The translations under genes were made by a program, and so were the position numbers. This document shows positions 47,590 through 59,091 of a DNA stretch of 64,000 nucleotides, piece by piece (position 1 is the stretch's first letter; every line of letters starts with the position of its first letter). The notes below the pieces were generated by a model, which was given only the letters and a program-made list of their open reading frames with translations, was not told the origin of the DNA and did not search any database. The stretch is from Sambucus nigra. Taxonomy: Eukaryota > Streptophyta > Magnoliopsida > Dipsacales > Adoxaceae. The DNA lies in NCBI GenBank assembly GCA_949130495.1, contig OX422223.1:77560751-77624750 (forward strand), read 5' to 3'.

Positions 47590-47603
47590 GATGGTATCAG
47601 ATC
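47590..47603 (+). promoter_or_regulatory. Primer-binding site of element C
   Basis: GATGGTATCAGATC: the initiator-tRNA-Met type with one change (GATC for GAGC). Confidence 0.85.
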
Positions 47604-48148
47604 ATGGTCTTAGGTCTCGTAGGTTATGAGTCCGTTTAGCTTTTGCGTTAGAGATCTTTGATTCCCTTTGTTGATTCGTACTTCTTAATGTAGAGGGTCT
47701 AGCATACGTGTTAGATATGTTTCTTGGATATGTGAAGCTTTGTGCTAAGAACGTCGTAGGCATTGAGTTTAGAATTAGTAATCTTATTGTGAGGATTCTT
47801 AAATTGTATTTTGGAGACGATAATTATTTTGGAGATTTAAGTACAGATATTAGGTATCGTACATATTGATTTTTTTTATGTTGAGATTTAATTTGAGGAC
47901 ATTAGCATTTTGATGACTTTCAGATATAGGATCGAGTGGGGGATTTGTGAAAGCGTGTGGTATAACTATGAATATAGGCAATATATATATTATTTTGTTA
48001 TTCATGGGGTGGGTGCGTGTAGGATTGGGTGTATGGGCGTCCAATTATGACATTCTATGGGTAGTCATATGTGAGCCTTATTTTCTTTTTGCGAGATTTA
48101 CGTGTTGATGTGTATGCTTCGTCTAATTTCGAGGACAAAATTCTTTGC
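47604..48148 (+). other. Element C interior, non-coding
   Basis: About 0.55 kb with no ORF that resembles gag (the minus-strand frame at 47850-48044 is not supported). Only the block TCTAATTTCGAGGACAAA near its end recalls an ancestral gypsy interior. Confidence 0.75.
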
Positions 48149-48161
48149 AAGTGGGGAAGTA
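48149..48161 (+). promoter_or_regulatory. Polypurine tract of element C
   Basis: AAGTGGGGAAGTA directly before the 3' LTR. Confidence 0.85.
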
Positions 48162-50543
48162 TGTAACACCCCGTGTTTTTATTATTTAATTTAATTAATT
48201 AATTTGAATATTTGAGAAAAATAAAATTTTGAATTTAATGAGTTTTATTAAATGAATATGTTGGTTATTATTTTAGAAGAATAAAACTTCAAGCGGAATC
48301 GAAATCGGATTTAAAATGAAGTTTTTATGAGAGTTTTAAGTTTAGCCTTAAAAAAAAGGAAAAACAGTTGTCATGGATTTAGTCCGTGACTAATAAAATA
48401 TTTGATTTTTAGTTAGATGGTATTAAATGAAGGGGAATAGCACTGGTGGCATACATGTTCGATCGATCAACCTAGGCAGTCGATCGATTGAGGATACCAG
48501 ATTTGAGGTGATTCGATGATTTTATTTCTAGTGTTAGAGTGGGATTAGGATTCCTAATTAGTATATAAGACTAATAATCCATAGGGGGACTTCTCATAAT
48601 TAGTTTTTCCCAAGTTTTTCACCAGAGAACTCTTCTAAAAGTTTTTTCTCTCCACCATAATCATCAACCTCCAACATAATCAAGTTTTTGTCTGAAGTTT
48701 TGGTAGGCTTAATTAGGGCTTAATGAAGATCGTTCAAGAACACTTCTTTGCTAATTTTTCGAGAGGAATCCAGATTTCTAATCATATTTTCAACACAATC
48801 TTCACATACATGAATACTCTATTCTTTTCCATTAGTATTATGCGTTTTAAGTGTCGCCTAAACACTTAATTACATATTTTCTTAAAAACAATTAGTAACT
48901 TAATTAGAAAAAGTGGACACTAACTATGGGGCTGTTTTTATAAAATCTTTTAATCTGAATAATATTCATAACCCTTTGGGTTCGTAGGATTCGTGAGTGA
49001 TTTTGGGTTTTATTGGTGTAGGTTGCATGTTGAAAAACCCTAGTTTAAAAATAAATGATTTTTGGGTGCGTATAACTCACGTAATTTATGTAGAGATAAT
49101 GACATTGAAATTTTATTGTATTAATGATCAAATAGCGGTATATTTAAGTTAAAATAATTAAATTAGATTAATTGGGTATTTTTTCGTTATGTTAAATTAA
49201 ATTGAGATTTAAGGGATTGGACTATCATACGTAGTTTGGAACGTTGATTTATTATGCATATTGGTATGACTTGTTGGTATTATTAAATATCATTGTGACG
49301 ACGGGTTGTTGGGTATTATTACTCTCCCAATATTTTAGAATGCCTTTTAGGAATGGGACTAGTGAGGGAAAATTTTCACGGTTTTATCATGTCGCGGGTG
49401 GGCTGAGTTTTATTACTTTATCGTCGTTACGCTAGTCAACGTATGATACTAGGTTGAGATTTATGTTAGAAAATCCTCCTATACATGGGTTAGGACGTAT
49501 TGATAACTTGAGGACCGTTAGGTATGGGACTAAGGGGTATTTTGAGAATCTCACATCGATAAAAGGGTGCGGTAATTTGAAATTGTGAATTGAGAAAATT
49601 GAGAAATAATACCTAAGATAATAAGATGGGTATTAAAATATATTGGCGACATAATCAGCGTGGGCCGACCGTTTAAATGGGCCAGACGGCGTTTTATGTC
49701 GTGTCGTGTGTGGAACCTCGTCAATCAGCGAGGGCCGACAGTTTAAACGGACCAGTCAGCGTTTTGACGAGGGGATGTGTATTTTGGTGGAGAAATCACC
49801 CGAGGTGGGAGGACCTCCATAAATAATTGAGGATATAAGAAAAGGTGGTTAATTTAATTAAATTAACATCGTGGGACTTGGGAATTAAAAATCATATTGG
49901 TGTGCCTTTTTAAATGGGAATCTTTTCGGGTAGTTAGTGATTTCTATTTATTTTATTATCTCGTTTAATTTAAAATACTCTATTATGATATTTATTGCGT
50001 ATAATGCTACTGTCTGGATTCAAGGATCCTATTTGAGGGGAGTAGTTTGTACTCTTGCTCGGGGCTTTGTCTCTGACCAATGCGTTGACTAATCTTTTTC
50101 AGGACTAGATTTGGAGAAGCTGCATAAGTTTATCAGAGTTATCATTTGGAGGTGCAACTGGAGTTATTCATTTTATGGCATAGATTAGCTTAGACTTTGT
50201 TTTCCAGTCGTATTTCATTACGAGACTTCATTGGAGGTTTATTGGGCCATTTGGTTCCAAAGTTGTTTAGAGGATTTTTGTTGGATTATTCAAATATTTA
50301 TTATTCATATTTTATTTAATCATTTTTTGGAGATTGGATTTATTTGGAGTTAGCATGTGATGGATCTTTTATCGCTTAGTTTTTTATAATCATTTGAGAT
50401 TGGTTCAATTATTTATCTTATGGACTGATTATTTATGTCTCATATCTATCTCATGCTAAGAATGGTATTTATTTATTTCACTCCTGGAATAGTTCGGCGG
50501 TGGTGGCTGACCACCCCATCTGCGGATTTTGCGGGGTTTGACA
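48162..50543 (+). repeat. Element C 3' LTR (2.38 kb)
   Basis: This carries the 84-bp segment missing from the 5' LTR, with TATA-like GTATATAAGAC near 48562. CGATCG palindromic motifs lie at 48459-48490 and leader tandem repeats at 49652-49694 and 49722-49764. Confidence 0.9.
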
Positions 50544-50548
50544 ACTGG
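50544..50548. other. Target site duplication of element C (right)
   Basis: ACTGG, identical to 45305-45309. Confidence 0.92.
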
Positions 50549-50873
50549 CTGATTGAACTGCGTGTCTTTGTGGATCTTTTGAGATTGATTCAATGTGGAT
50601 ACATAATTGCGTGTTCTTATGGGTATCTACGGATAATCATTGCAGATTTCGCTTGTAATCATTGTGGGTATTATTACGTGAAATGAAAGGTTTTCCCTTT
50701 TTGGGTTTTTTCAAAAATCTATGTGTCAGCAATTATTTATGTTGGTTTGATTTTACCCACGTAGTTGTATGTTTTAGGGCTGAATTATATTGGTTTAAAA
50801 ATTTACTCTAATTAAATAAGTTTACAATTAGAATTTGCGGCTTCGATTTAATCAATATCACACTGCTTTCACA
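50549..50873 (+). repeat. Element G 5' LTR, right part
   Basis: This resumes after element C and matches 55328-55610 of the 3' LTR, ending TGCTTTCACA. Confidence 0.88.
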
Positions 50874-50876
50874 AAT

Positions 50877-50907
50877 TGGTATCAGAGCTTTTTAAGGTGG
50901 TATCAGA
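50877..50907 (+). promoter_or_regulatory. Primer-binding site of element G, doubled
   Basis: TGGTATCAGAGC at 50877-50888 is followed by a second copy in AGGTGGTATCAGAGCAGG ending near 50907. The first is at the normal distance from the LTR. Confidence 0.88.
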
Positions 50908-50982
50908 GCAGGTTTCTCTAATTTATCGAGTGATTCAGTTTTTCACAAAATTTTGTGATATTGATTTTTTTGAAAAATCACA

Positions 50983-52699
50983 ATGTTTCCGAATGAAAAC
51001 TTATATAATCGGTTGCCAAATTTTGACGAGTCTAATTATGCCTATTGAAAAGCCTCCATGAAATCTCATTTAAAATTAATCGATGAGCGTGTTTGGGCTG
51101 TTTGTGAAAATGGTTGGACTCCTCCCACTGTTACTGCAAATAATGTCACTAGTTTAAAACCCGTGGTAGAATGGACTGAGGATGAGTTTAGGTGGAGAAC
51201 CCTTAACTCACGTGGGCTGAGTGCCGTTTTTGATGTCGTCACTCCTGAGGAGTTCTGACTTATTATGATGTTCACCACGTCCAAAGAAGCGTGGGATGTT
51301 TTACAACTTACCCATGCGGTAAAAGAGTCTAAACATTAAAATTTAACTACTCAATTTGAAAGAATTACCATGCTTGAAATTGAGTGTTTTGACGAGTTTT
51401 AGGCACGTTTGTCTGATATTATAAACACTAATTTCAATCTTGGTGAGCACATTCCTGATGCACGAGTGGTTAAAAAGATTTTGAGATCTCTACCAAAACA
51501 TTTTATCCCTAAAGTAACTGTTTTGAAGTCCTTAGGCAATTTGGACTATTTAAAATTGGAAGAGCTGGTAGGACACCTCCAGACATATGAGATTGACATG
51601 TTCTCCGACACTATCAAACCTAAGGATAGAGGGATAGCACTTAGAGCCCAGTCTAGGAATGGAAAGGAAGTGTCCAAGAGTGATAAGAAAAAGAAAGTGA
51701 GAGAGTCTGAGTCCGAGGATGAGTCTGATTTTGATATGTCCATACTTGCAAAAAAATTCAAAAAAAAAATCAAGTTTTCAAAAAATAATTCTTCCAATAA
51801 AATGTTTTTTGAGAAAAACAAAAAGAAATATAAGGCAAAGAGAGAGATGAGAAAGAAGTTGAGAAAGAGAAGGAGGAATAAGAAAGATGTTTTGAGTGTG
51901 AGGGTAGAGGGCATAGAGCATTTGAGAGTCCCACTAGGCTAAAGAGAAAGGGAAAAAATATTGACATGCCAGCCACTCTTAGAGATAGTTAGGAAAAGGT
52001 GAAAGATTACGGAGATGAATCTTCACATAGGATGTGTGTAGAATTTTTATCTAGTCACGTGAGCACACCTAGTTTTTCCCACGACGATGAGGATACTTGT
52101 GCACGCGAGACCCTTAAGGATGATAGTTTGAGTGTGTTCTACCGAGTGTGAGAGTAAGTGCGCTAGTGAGGATGATAGTGAGCTCCAGATTTAGTGATTT
52201 GTACATCGAGACCTTAAAAATGAAGAAATTGAAAAATGATTTAGGTTTTAGGGCGATTGATTTGGAGAGAGAGATTGAGGGTTTGAGGGAATTTGAGGCG
52301 TCGGCGAGTAAACTCGAGAAGGTGAAGGTTTATTTGAGTGAGCAGTTGACTGTCGTGAATCGGGAGAAGAGTGAACTTATAGCCCATGTGTCATAATAAG
52401 AGAGAGATCTTGAATGTGCCCGGGAGGTAAAGGTCTCTTTAGAGGATACATCAAAGATGCTAGGAAAGAGGCTCATCGGTCCCGCTTTGGGTAATGTTGA
52501 AAGACAAGGAATAGATCATGATGGTGCGTCCACTTCGCAAGTTGCACCCGAGCGGGTTACTGAGTATATGATTGATCCATATGAATCTCAACCTAACCCA
52601 AGTAGGCATCCCGTACGTGATAGGAGAGTGAACCGTAGATGTTTTGAGAGAGGTGTTCATAGGCCCGTGTATGTTTGCACCCATTGCAAGAAGATATGA
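50983..52699 (+). pseudogene. Element G gag pseudogene (copia UBN2-type, two CCHC motifs)
   Basis: From ATG 50983 the reading starts MFPNENLYNRLPNFDESNYA, the usual opening of copia gag, with Trp22 changed to a stop. The same phase continues to 51942 with further stops (51256, about 51338, 51400). It passes ARVVKKILRSLPKHFIPKV and LKLEELVGHLQTYEI, the UBN2 domain. A Lys/Glu-rich linker follows. A zinc knuckle in another phase (51888-51929) reads C-FE-C-EGRG-H-RAFE-S, so the last Cys is lost. A coiled coil (52148-52396) with LRAFEASASKLEKV-like heptads comes next. A second motif at about 52672-52717 (C-TH-C ... C) has a stop and His changed to Gln. No pol follows. The homologous minus-strand copy is at 42778-44010. 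Confidence 0.82.
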
Positions 52700-54592
52700 C
52701 AACTTAGGGAGTTTTGTTTTAAGATGGGTGGTGTGGCACATAGAGTTTTTCCACGTGTTCACACACACGCACCTACACATGATGCTCTGGATAAGTACGC
52801 GAGAGATTTTTCACATATTAGGGAGCAAGTAAAATTTTTGGTCAAGACTTCACATGGCTTGATGGATGTTTTTCATTGGATGACACCACCTTTGGAAAAC
52901 ACCATCGCACCTAACGGTTGAGGTTTCAACTTGTTTTCTAGCATAGGATAATTTTCATGATGATATTTTATGCATATTGCTGGTGTGTATCATTTTTATA
53001 TTTGGATTTTCCATTTTTGATATATTTTTTGAAAAACTAAAAAGATGTTTTTTGAAAAAAATTGGAAAAATACAAAAAGATTTTCAATTTTTTGAGAAAA
53101 AATTGAAAAAGCCAAAAAGATTTTATTTTCATAAAATTTTTGGAAAAAGACAAAAAGAGTTTTGTATTTTGTTTACATCGTTTACGAATGGACATTTAGG
53201 ATAATTAAGTCACAATTTCATTCCATGTCCATGTGACGATTTGATAGTGTTTTGATATGCGTCATCATTTCATTTTTGTGATTTATAATGTTTGGAGTCA
53301 TTAAGATGTAATTTGAGATTACTACGTACATGTTTGACTCTTAGTCTCCTTTAATGCTCACTTGCATGAATTTTTTTTATTATTGTACTTGTCAAATAAC
53401 ATGTTGATCGAAGTGTTTCCATCTCAATCCTGTCTTTAAAACAAACCAAATGCGATAAAACTTGACAATGAAAGTAGTGCATGTAAGAACAATTTACCAT
53501 GAGGAATTTGCAAAAAATGATGAGTGTTCACGGGAAAAGGCTGCAAGAGTACAAAATTAAATCGTCGTGAAAGCCATCGTTGAAAAGAGCCCAAGAAAAA
53601 AATTAAGGCAATAAAAAGATAAATATCCAAAAAATTGGGACCGATAGGATTTCTATAAGAAGAGAAAAATAGATCCACCTCAAAGAAAAATAAATGCATT
53701 ATTATTTATGAGGGTGTTCGGATGGAAAAAGTAAAAAACGGGATTGCACGTCCTGAAAAATTATTGAAAAAGCATTACATAATATTAGACGTTATGGGTG
53801 TGGAAATCATTTTAGACTTGGATATGTCGATTAGATTGTGTTGCTGTTATATAAATTCATATTTTTCTACACCTAAGGACGATTTTGAGTTCATTCGTTA
53901 GGAGTATCCGTATTCATTGTGCGCACATGTTATGTTTGATTGCATTGATTTTCTATCGAATTTGTTCACACCCATTCATTTTGTTTCCATGATTTGGTTA
54001 TCTTAATGAAGATTCATGTTGTATGATTTTTGTAAATTTTTTTTTGCATTTTTTTGTGTGAAAAAATGAAAAATGAAAAATAGTTTGTGGAATGCTTGTG
54101 AGTATCTCTTAATGATCGTAGTTATTTGCTATGCTTATCATGACAACTCCATGTTTTTTTTTTATTCTTTTCCTTGTCTGTTTTGGAGAAATAAAAAGGG
54201 GGAGAATAAATTATGACGTTATGGGGGAGTTTGTAGTATGGGAGAGATTTGATTTTTGATGATCAATTCATTTTATATCATTCTTATATCATTTCAAACT
54301 CGATACGCCACGAAGGTATTTGCTTTGTCTCATGTGTGTAGGTACAAAGATTGATGATCATATGTTGCACACCCTAATGAGAAAATCTTGAAGATTTGAA
54401 AATTTGATGATGAAGATATTTGAAGATGAGAAAATCTTGAAGATTTGAAGATTTGATGCTGAAGATTTTTGAGAAAAGTTTTTATCTTGCATTTTTAGTA
54501 TCTTTTCAGTTTTGGGTACATGGGAGGGTATTAGATTTATATAGGTTTTTTTATTTGATAATTTAGATGTTTTTATTTTGTACCTGCATAGA
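52700..54592 (+). other. Element G 3' non-coding interior
   Basis: About 1.9 kb without pol. At 53026-53165 imperfect repeats of TTTTTGAAAAA and CAAAAAGATTTT occur. A PPT-like AAAAAGGGGGAGA at about 54194-54206 precedes the true PPT by 400 bases. A 39-bp direct repeat (54379-54417 and 54428-54466) shares GAGAAAATCTTGAAGATTTG. The listed small frames are not supported. Confidence 0.6.
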
Positions 54593-54606
54593 CATAGGGG
54601 GAGATT
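54593..54606 (+). promoter_or_regulatory. Polypurine tract of element G
   Basis: CATAGGGGGAGATT directly before the 3' LTR. Confidence 0.82.
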
Positions 54607-55610
54607 TGTAAGGATATATTTTATAAGTACTATTTTACATTAGTGTATGTCATATAGCACTACAAACTGTCGAAGAAAAAGTTCAAGTTTGAAGATACAT
54701 GAATACGTACCCAAATATCAAAAGCTCTTCAACATTAAAGCCTCTGCAAGATTAATTTTGTTAGGATTGTGTCTTGGTTACTTTACGGTTCATTTAAAAG
54801 TGTTAGGATATTTTTCTAAAATATTTTCCAAGTGTTGAGGCGTTGTTTTTCGTCAAAATATTTTTCTAAGTGTTGAGGCGGATTTTTTCAAATAAAAAAA
54901 ATAAGAATTTACTTTTTCACTTCGTCGTTTGAGCGACGTATGCCTGTCGTTCAAGTGACATTGACATCTAGCGCGATATCGTTCAAGCGACATCTGGCTT
55001 CGTTCGAATGACATTTGGACATCGTTGGAGTGACGCGTCGACTCAATTTTTCTATATAAAGCGTGTTAAACGAGTCCTTTTTCGTTAAGAAGACCTGACG
55101 ATTTTCATTATGCACAAACTACATAATAATATAACACTTTGTCTTCTTAAATTTAGGGTAAAATCTTTTATTTTTAAACTCACAAAAATCCCAATGGAAC
55201 CCAAGATACATCTTTGCTAGAGTTTCTCTTGTAAGGAGGATAACCTAATGCTGATCTAGGTGAAACTTGAGGGAGGTACTGGGCTGATGTTGACTGTGTG
55301 CCATAGGGAGTACTCATGGGTGTTCCTGGCTGATTGGACTGTGTGTCTTTGTGAATCTTCTGAGGTAGATTAATTTTTTGTTTTTCTTGTAATCATTGTG
55401 AGTATTATTAAGTGAAATAAAAGTTTTTTTCCTTTTTGGGTTTTTTCCTGAAATCTGTGTGTCAACAATTATTTATGTTGGTTTGATTTTACCCACGTAG
55501 CTGTATGTTTTAGGGCTGAATTATATTGGTTTAAAAATTGACTTTAATTAAAAGAAGTTTACAATTGGAATTTGCGAATTCGATTTAATCAATATCACAC
55601 TGCTTTCACA
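54607..55610 (+). repeat. Element G 3' LTR (1.0 kb)
   Basis: Starts TGTAAGGATATATTTTATAAG. The 22-bp array is at 54923-55034 and the TATA box at 55053-55060. It ends TGCTTTCACA at 55610. It is shorter than the reassembled 5' LTR by several small deletions. Confidence 0.9.
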
Positions 55611-55691
55611 AATTGGTATCAGAGTTTTTAAAGCAATCACCACTTTCACAAATTGGTATCAGAGCTTTGTAAAGCGATCACCACTTTCACA
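55611..55691 (+). repeat. Tandem PBS-like/U5-end repeat after element G 3' LTR
   Basis: Two units (40 and 41 bases) each begin AATTGGTATCAGAG and end ACCACTTTCACA, so each joins a primer-binding-site sequence to an LTR-like end. A PBS should lie only after the 5' LTR. Confidence 0.85.
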
Positions 55692-56256
55692 CTAGTGGCC
55701 AAATATCAATGGTGAGAGACATGATATTTGTTTTCTTCAATGTGAGCAACAAGTATTTAAAAGGCTTTATCCATATTTTTCTATCTTTAAGTTATCTTCA
55801 TGATAACTTTTCTGTTATATCTTATATGGTTCTTTAATATCTACACTTATTATTGTCTTGGACCCAAAACCTAAATTATTTATATGTTGGGATTATTTAA
55901 AACGCAGGTCTAACTTGGTACTATAATATTATTGGTGTATAAAGACTTCATATATATTGTATTAATTGAGTAAATTTTTGTGTTTTTTTCTATCACATGT
56001 TTTTATATTTTTTGAAGAAAAATTAGTACTTTCTTTTGACTAATGCATTTTATCTGTAATTCATTGCAGCAATGTTACACCACAAATGGATAGGGGTGAA
56101 ATGATTTGTCTAAAATATAGTGTAAATCTACTCCGCACCTAATCTGTGGATAGTGGATCATGTTTTGGTAACTCACCAATAAATGAAATGTAAATATACT
56201 CCACACTAAATGTGTGAGTTCGGGGTAAGTAATTTATCCATACGACAATAATCGTG
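55692..56256. other. AT-rich flanking DNA, nothing recognised
   Basis: This is the right flank of element G, intron-like in composition, with a possible acceptor TTCATTGCAG near 56071. No ORF. Confidence 0.35.
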
Positions 56257-59043
56257 TGTGACACCTCGCTTATTCAATATAACGGGTGGCCTGCTCTATA
56301 CTAAAATAAAACAGGAATCTCAAGTGTATCATTCTCAGCATCAACTGTCGAATATAATTCTAACCAATAACCACCCTATATAAAAATAAATAGGTGCCCA
56401 AAATTTTCTATTTAAAAAGTGATATAACCATAGAACATTCTAAAACTACTAAGCATGAACATAATAAGTACTATGAGACGTGAGCATATACATACAATCC
56501 TTAGTTTTACAAATGAATATTCCTGAATAAGCCGTAGGGTAACAAACCATACAATACGAAGAGATTAAAATATAAAGGATATACATATACAACCCTTGGG
56601 TATACACACCCGATTTACAATTGTGGATTCTTAACTAGATTACAAAAAGAGTTGTGTCTATAACAAAAGTCCTATAACATCCCGCACATTCTACAACTCC
56701 CAAAAACTCTGAAACGAATAACCATCATTGGCGCCCTTGCGGTGGAACCCCTATAATATATCATAACATCTAGCAAGAGAAAATATATAAATGGGTGATA
56801 GCCCTGGGTTTTAGAATAGTTATAGTAAGTGAATTAAAATGCATAATAATTATAAATGCACATTTTCATATTTGAAGTGGAGCCACACTCTCTTGAGACT
56901 CAAACTCACCTCTCAGCTCAGCGCGCACCTAAACCCATGCATTAAATCTTAATTATACTACCCGACTAAACTAAGGAGAACTCACCCTCAAACCTATACA
57001 TTTATCCAATGCACATATCTTGCTTACCCATAACATAATCATTACAATCTAAATCCTAAGGATTATATACCAATTCATTACTTAATAACACTCTCTAGTT
57101 ATAAATATAAGATAACACCCATTATTCTGAAGGTGTATATAACATTAATCTAAATACATATACAAGATGAATCACTCCATATCAAGTGCACATCCATAAC
57201 ACATATAAGATATGTATTTCAAGCCACTTACAGGGCCTTAGCTCACCGATATATATATATATATATATATAATGCTATCATCTTCCAGGGACTGCTTACA
57301 CACTCACCTGGGCATCCAGGTCGGAATCTCCCTAAAGAACACAAAATAAATCCCAAGTGTATGGGAAATGGACATAGTTCCTTACCTAAAGGTAAGACGA
57401 ATCATACCCAAGACATATTAACCCTATAAAGTCACACACGATAAAATACGGGATGCTATGACCTGGGGACTATATGCTCCCTACTCCCCAAGCCAAGGGC
57501 CTCACCCATAACGCACAACTTCCCATGATATCACTAGAGGGGTATGCATCATCTAATATATATCACACACACAAGATATATATTCACATCATATAAATAC
57601 AAACCATCTTATCTATGAATGTATATTCTACCTATCTCGACTATATGTATATACCACAGATTATACTATCCGATAATCCACATAATTATTCCCAATTTAT
57701 TTCTTTTATGAATGAGTCAATCCCTCCAACATTTACAATCAATCATGCATAAGGTTTTTCATCAATTTATCATCATTAAGGACACACGACCTCTCACTCA
57801 TTAGCCCGTAACCATTCTTAAAAGAATCCTCACTCCCGAGAGAATTTACGAAAGGAAACAACATAATAAACTCCCAAACTATACCTTCATATTCGTCTCG
57901 ATGTATCCCCAACATAACATCATATCATAGACACCCATTTTTTTCATAAATGTGTTTATAGTAGCATTTTAGAGGGTTCCTCAAACTCTAAACCCAAAAA
58001 TAAAGGAGTAGAACCAGAGTTAAAAATCTGCCGTGATCGGACTGGACCGAGGTTCCCAAAAATGAACCGGTTCGGTTCCTCATAAACAAGTTTATAGAAA
58101 ACATGTTATGACCGGGTCGAACTGATAACCTTTAAAAACTGACTGGTCCTGTGCTAAAATGGATCGATCCGGCCGGTTCAAATTTTGTTCCTACGAGATT
58201 TTCCTACATCTCAAAAACCCCATTCCTACCAAATTTTTACATCATAGATCATCCCAAAATATTAACTCAAGCATTTTACACCTTCAAAATCATATATGCA
58301 CATTAAATGCTAGACTTCGACACAAAATCTAGGGTTTATCATATATACCCAACACTACCATAATTTATCCACTAAATTATTAAATAAATTACACACATAA
58401 GCATTTAGCAAGTTTAATCACTTGTCACAAAGATGTAGGGTTTGATTCTTTCACAAAGTCACGGATTTGCTCGCGATTTCCAATGCTCTAAGGTTTTCTC
58501 TTCTCTCTCTTCTTCCTACGTTTTTCTCTCAAATGAGTTTTCTCTGAAAATGAGATTAATTAACTTTATCTTAAGCCAAATAACTCATATTACTATTAAT
58601 CCCAACTTTAAATGATAATACACACATAAAATGACTCGTATACTCCAATTCGAGTCAAACTATCCAAAAAGATCCCGGAACCTAAAAAAATACCTCGGGA
58701 AGTCATTTTGACTTTCTCGCCCCTTTTTGTATCAATCGTGCACTCCAAATTATCATCCAAGACTCCGAATATAAAAATCATCTCCCAACCTCATATAACT
58801 CACTCAAATATTCCCCGGTAGAGAGATAACTAATTGCCGCTGCTAATACACACATACGACGTATGGAACAAGATTATATTTACCATATCACACTAGTAAA
58901 TGTACAATTCTCATAAATATTAACTTTTCTATCCAAATCAATATTTATGTAAAGTTCTCATTTTAATTATCAATTATAATAAATCACACATACCCGGTAA
59001 TTTAATATAAAAATATAAATACACGAAAGTATGGGGTATTACA
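56257..59043 (-). repeat. Element E 3' LTR (chromovirus, 2.8 kb)
   Basis: The minus strand starts TGTAATACCCC at 59043 and ends GAGGTGTCACA at 56257. It has an inverted repeat GCAAGT/ACTTGT (58408-58425), a purine-rich leader block (58500-58535) and palindromes (58064-58176). A block near 57460-57550 is shared with elements A and B (GACCTGGGGA ... CTTCCCATGAT). Confidence 0.88.
58064..58176. repeat. Palindrome cluster in element E LTR
   Basis: GAACCGGTTC (58064-58073), GGATCGATCC (58161-58170) and CCGGCCGG (58169-58176), with degenerate relatives between. Confidence 0.65.
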
Positions 59044-59062
59044 TACTCCCCCCCTTACAAAG
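59044..59062 (-). promoter_or_regulatory. Polypurine tract of element E
   Basis: The minus strand reads TTTGTAAGGGGGGGAGTA, preceded by ATTTCGAGGAAAAAATTCC. Confidence 0.88.
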
Positions 59063-59091
59063 GAATTTTTTCCTCGAAATTCAGGCATACC

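Larger units (their letters stand above)
45310..50543 (+). mobile_element. Element C: LTR element with 572-bp interior (LARD/TRIM-like, gypsy-type termini)
   Basis: Both LTRs start TGTAACACCCCG and end TTGACA or GTGACA. The interior starts with an initiator-tRNA-Met-type PBS and ends with a gypsy-style block TTTCGAGGACAAAATTC plus PPT. Target duplication ACTGG (45305-45309, 50544-50548) is perfect. The interior has no coding capacity, so the element depends entirely on other elements. The 5' LTR lacks 84 bp present in the 3' LTR (48526-48609), including the only TATA-like box. It is inserted in the 5' LTR of element G. Confidence 0.93.
44569..55610 (+). mobile_element. Element G: non-autonomous Ty1/copia element (SIRE-like gag), hosting element C
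   Basis: LTRs start TGTAAGGAYATATTTTATAAG and end TGCTTTCACA. The 5' LTR is 44569-45309 plus 50549-50873, split by element C. The 3' LTR is 54607-55610. The interior (50874-54606, 3.7 kb) holds a PBS, a decayed gag and a PPT but no protease, integrase or RT. No target duplication is visible: the left flank is TTACT and the right flank is blurred by a tandem PBS-like repeat (55611-55691). The gag organisation (UBN2, CCHC, coiled coil, second degenerate CCHC) suggests the SIRE/Maximus lineage, by recall. Confidence 0.85.

Noticed and set aside
50877..50907. TGGTATCAGAGC copies as parts of tRNA genes
   Set aside because: Only the 12-base 3'-end complement is present, next to LTR ends. No cloverleaf or A/B boxes. 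These are primer-binding sites.
43513..51942. Programmed -1 frameshift before the zinc knuckle, because both copia gag copies have the knuckle in the same alternative phase
   Set aside because: The shift points differ. In the minus copy the phase changes before the FSKENSS segment; in the plus copy FSKNNSS is still in the main phase and the change comes later. Both are in A-rich runs, so two independent indels explain it better.
53026..53204. Lys/Phe-rich ORF at 52977-53204 as a gag continuation
   Set aside because: It is made of imperfect A/T-rich repeats and lies past the second knuckle remnant. No conserved motif.
44564..55696. Target site duplication for copia element G
   Set aside because: Left flank TTACT does not match the bases after 55610 (AATTG) or after 55691 (CTAGT).
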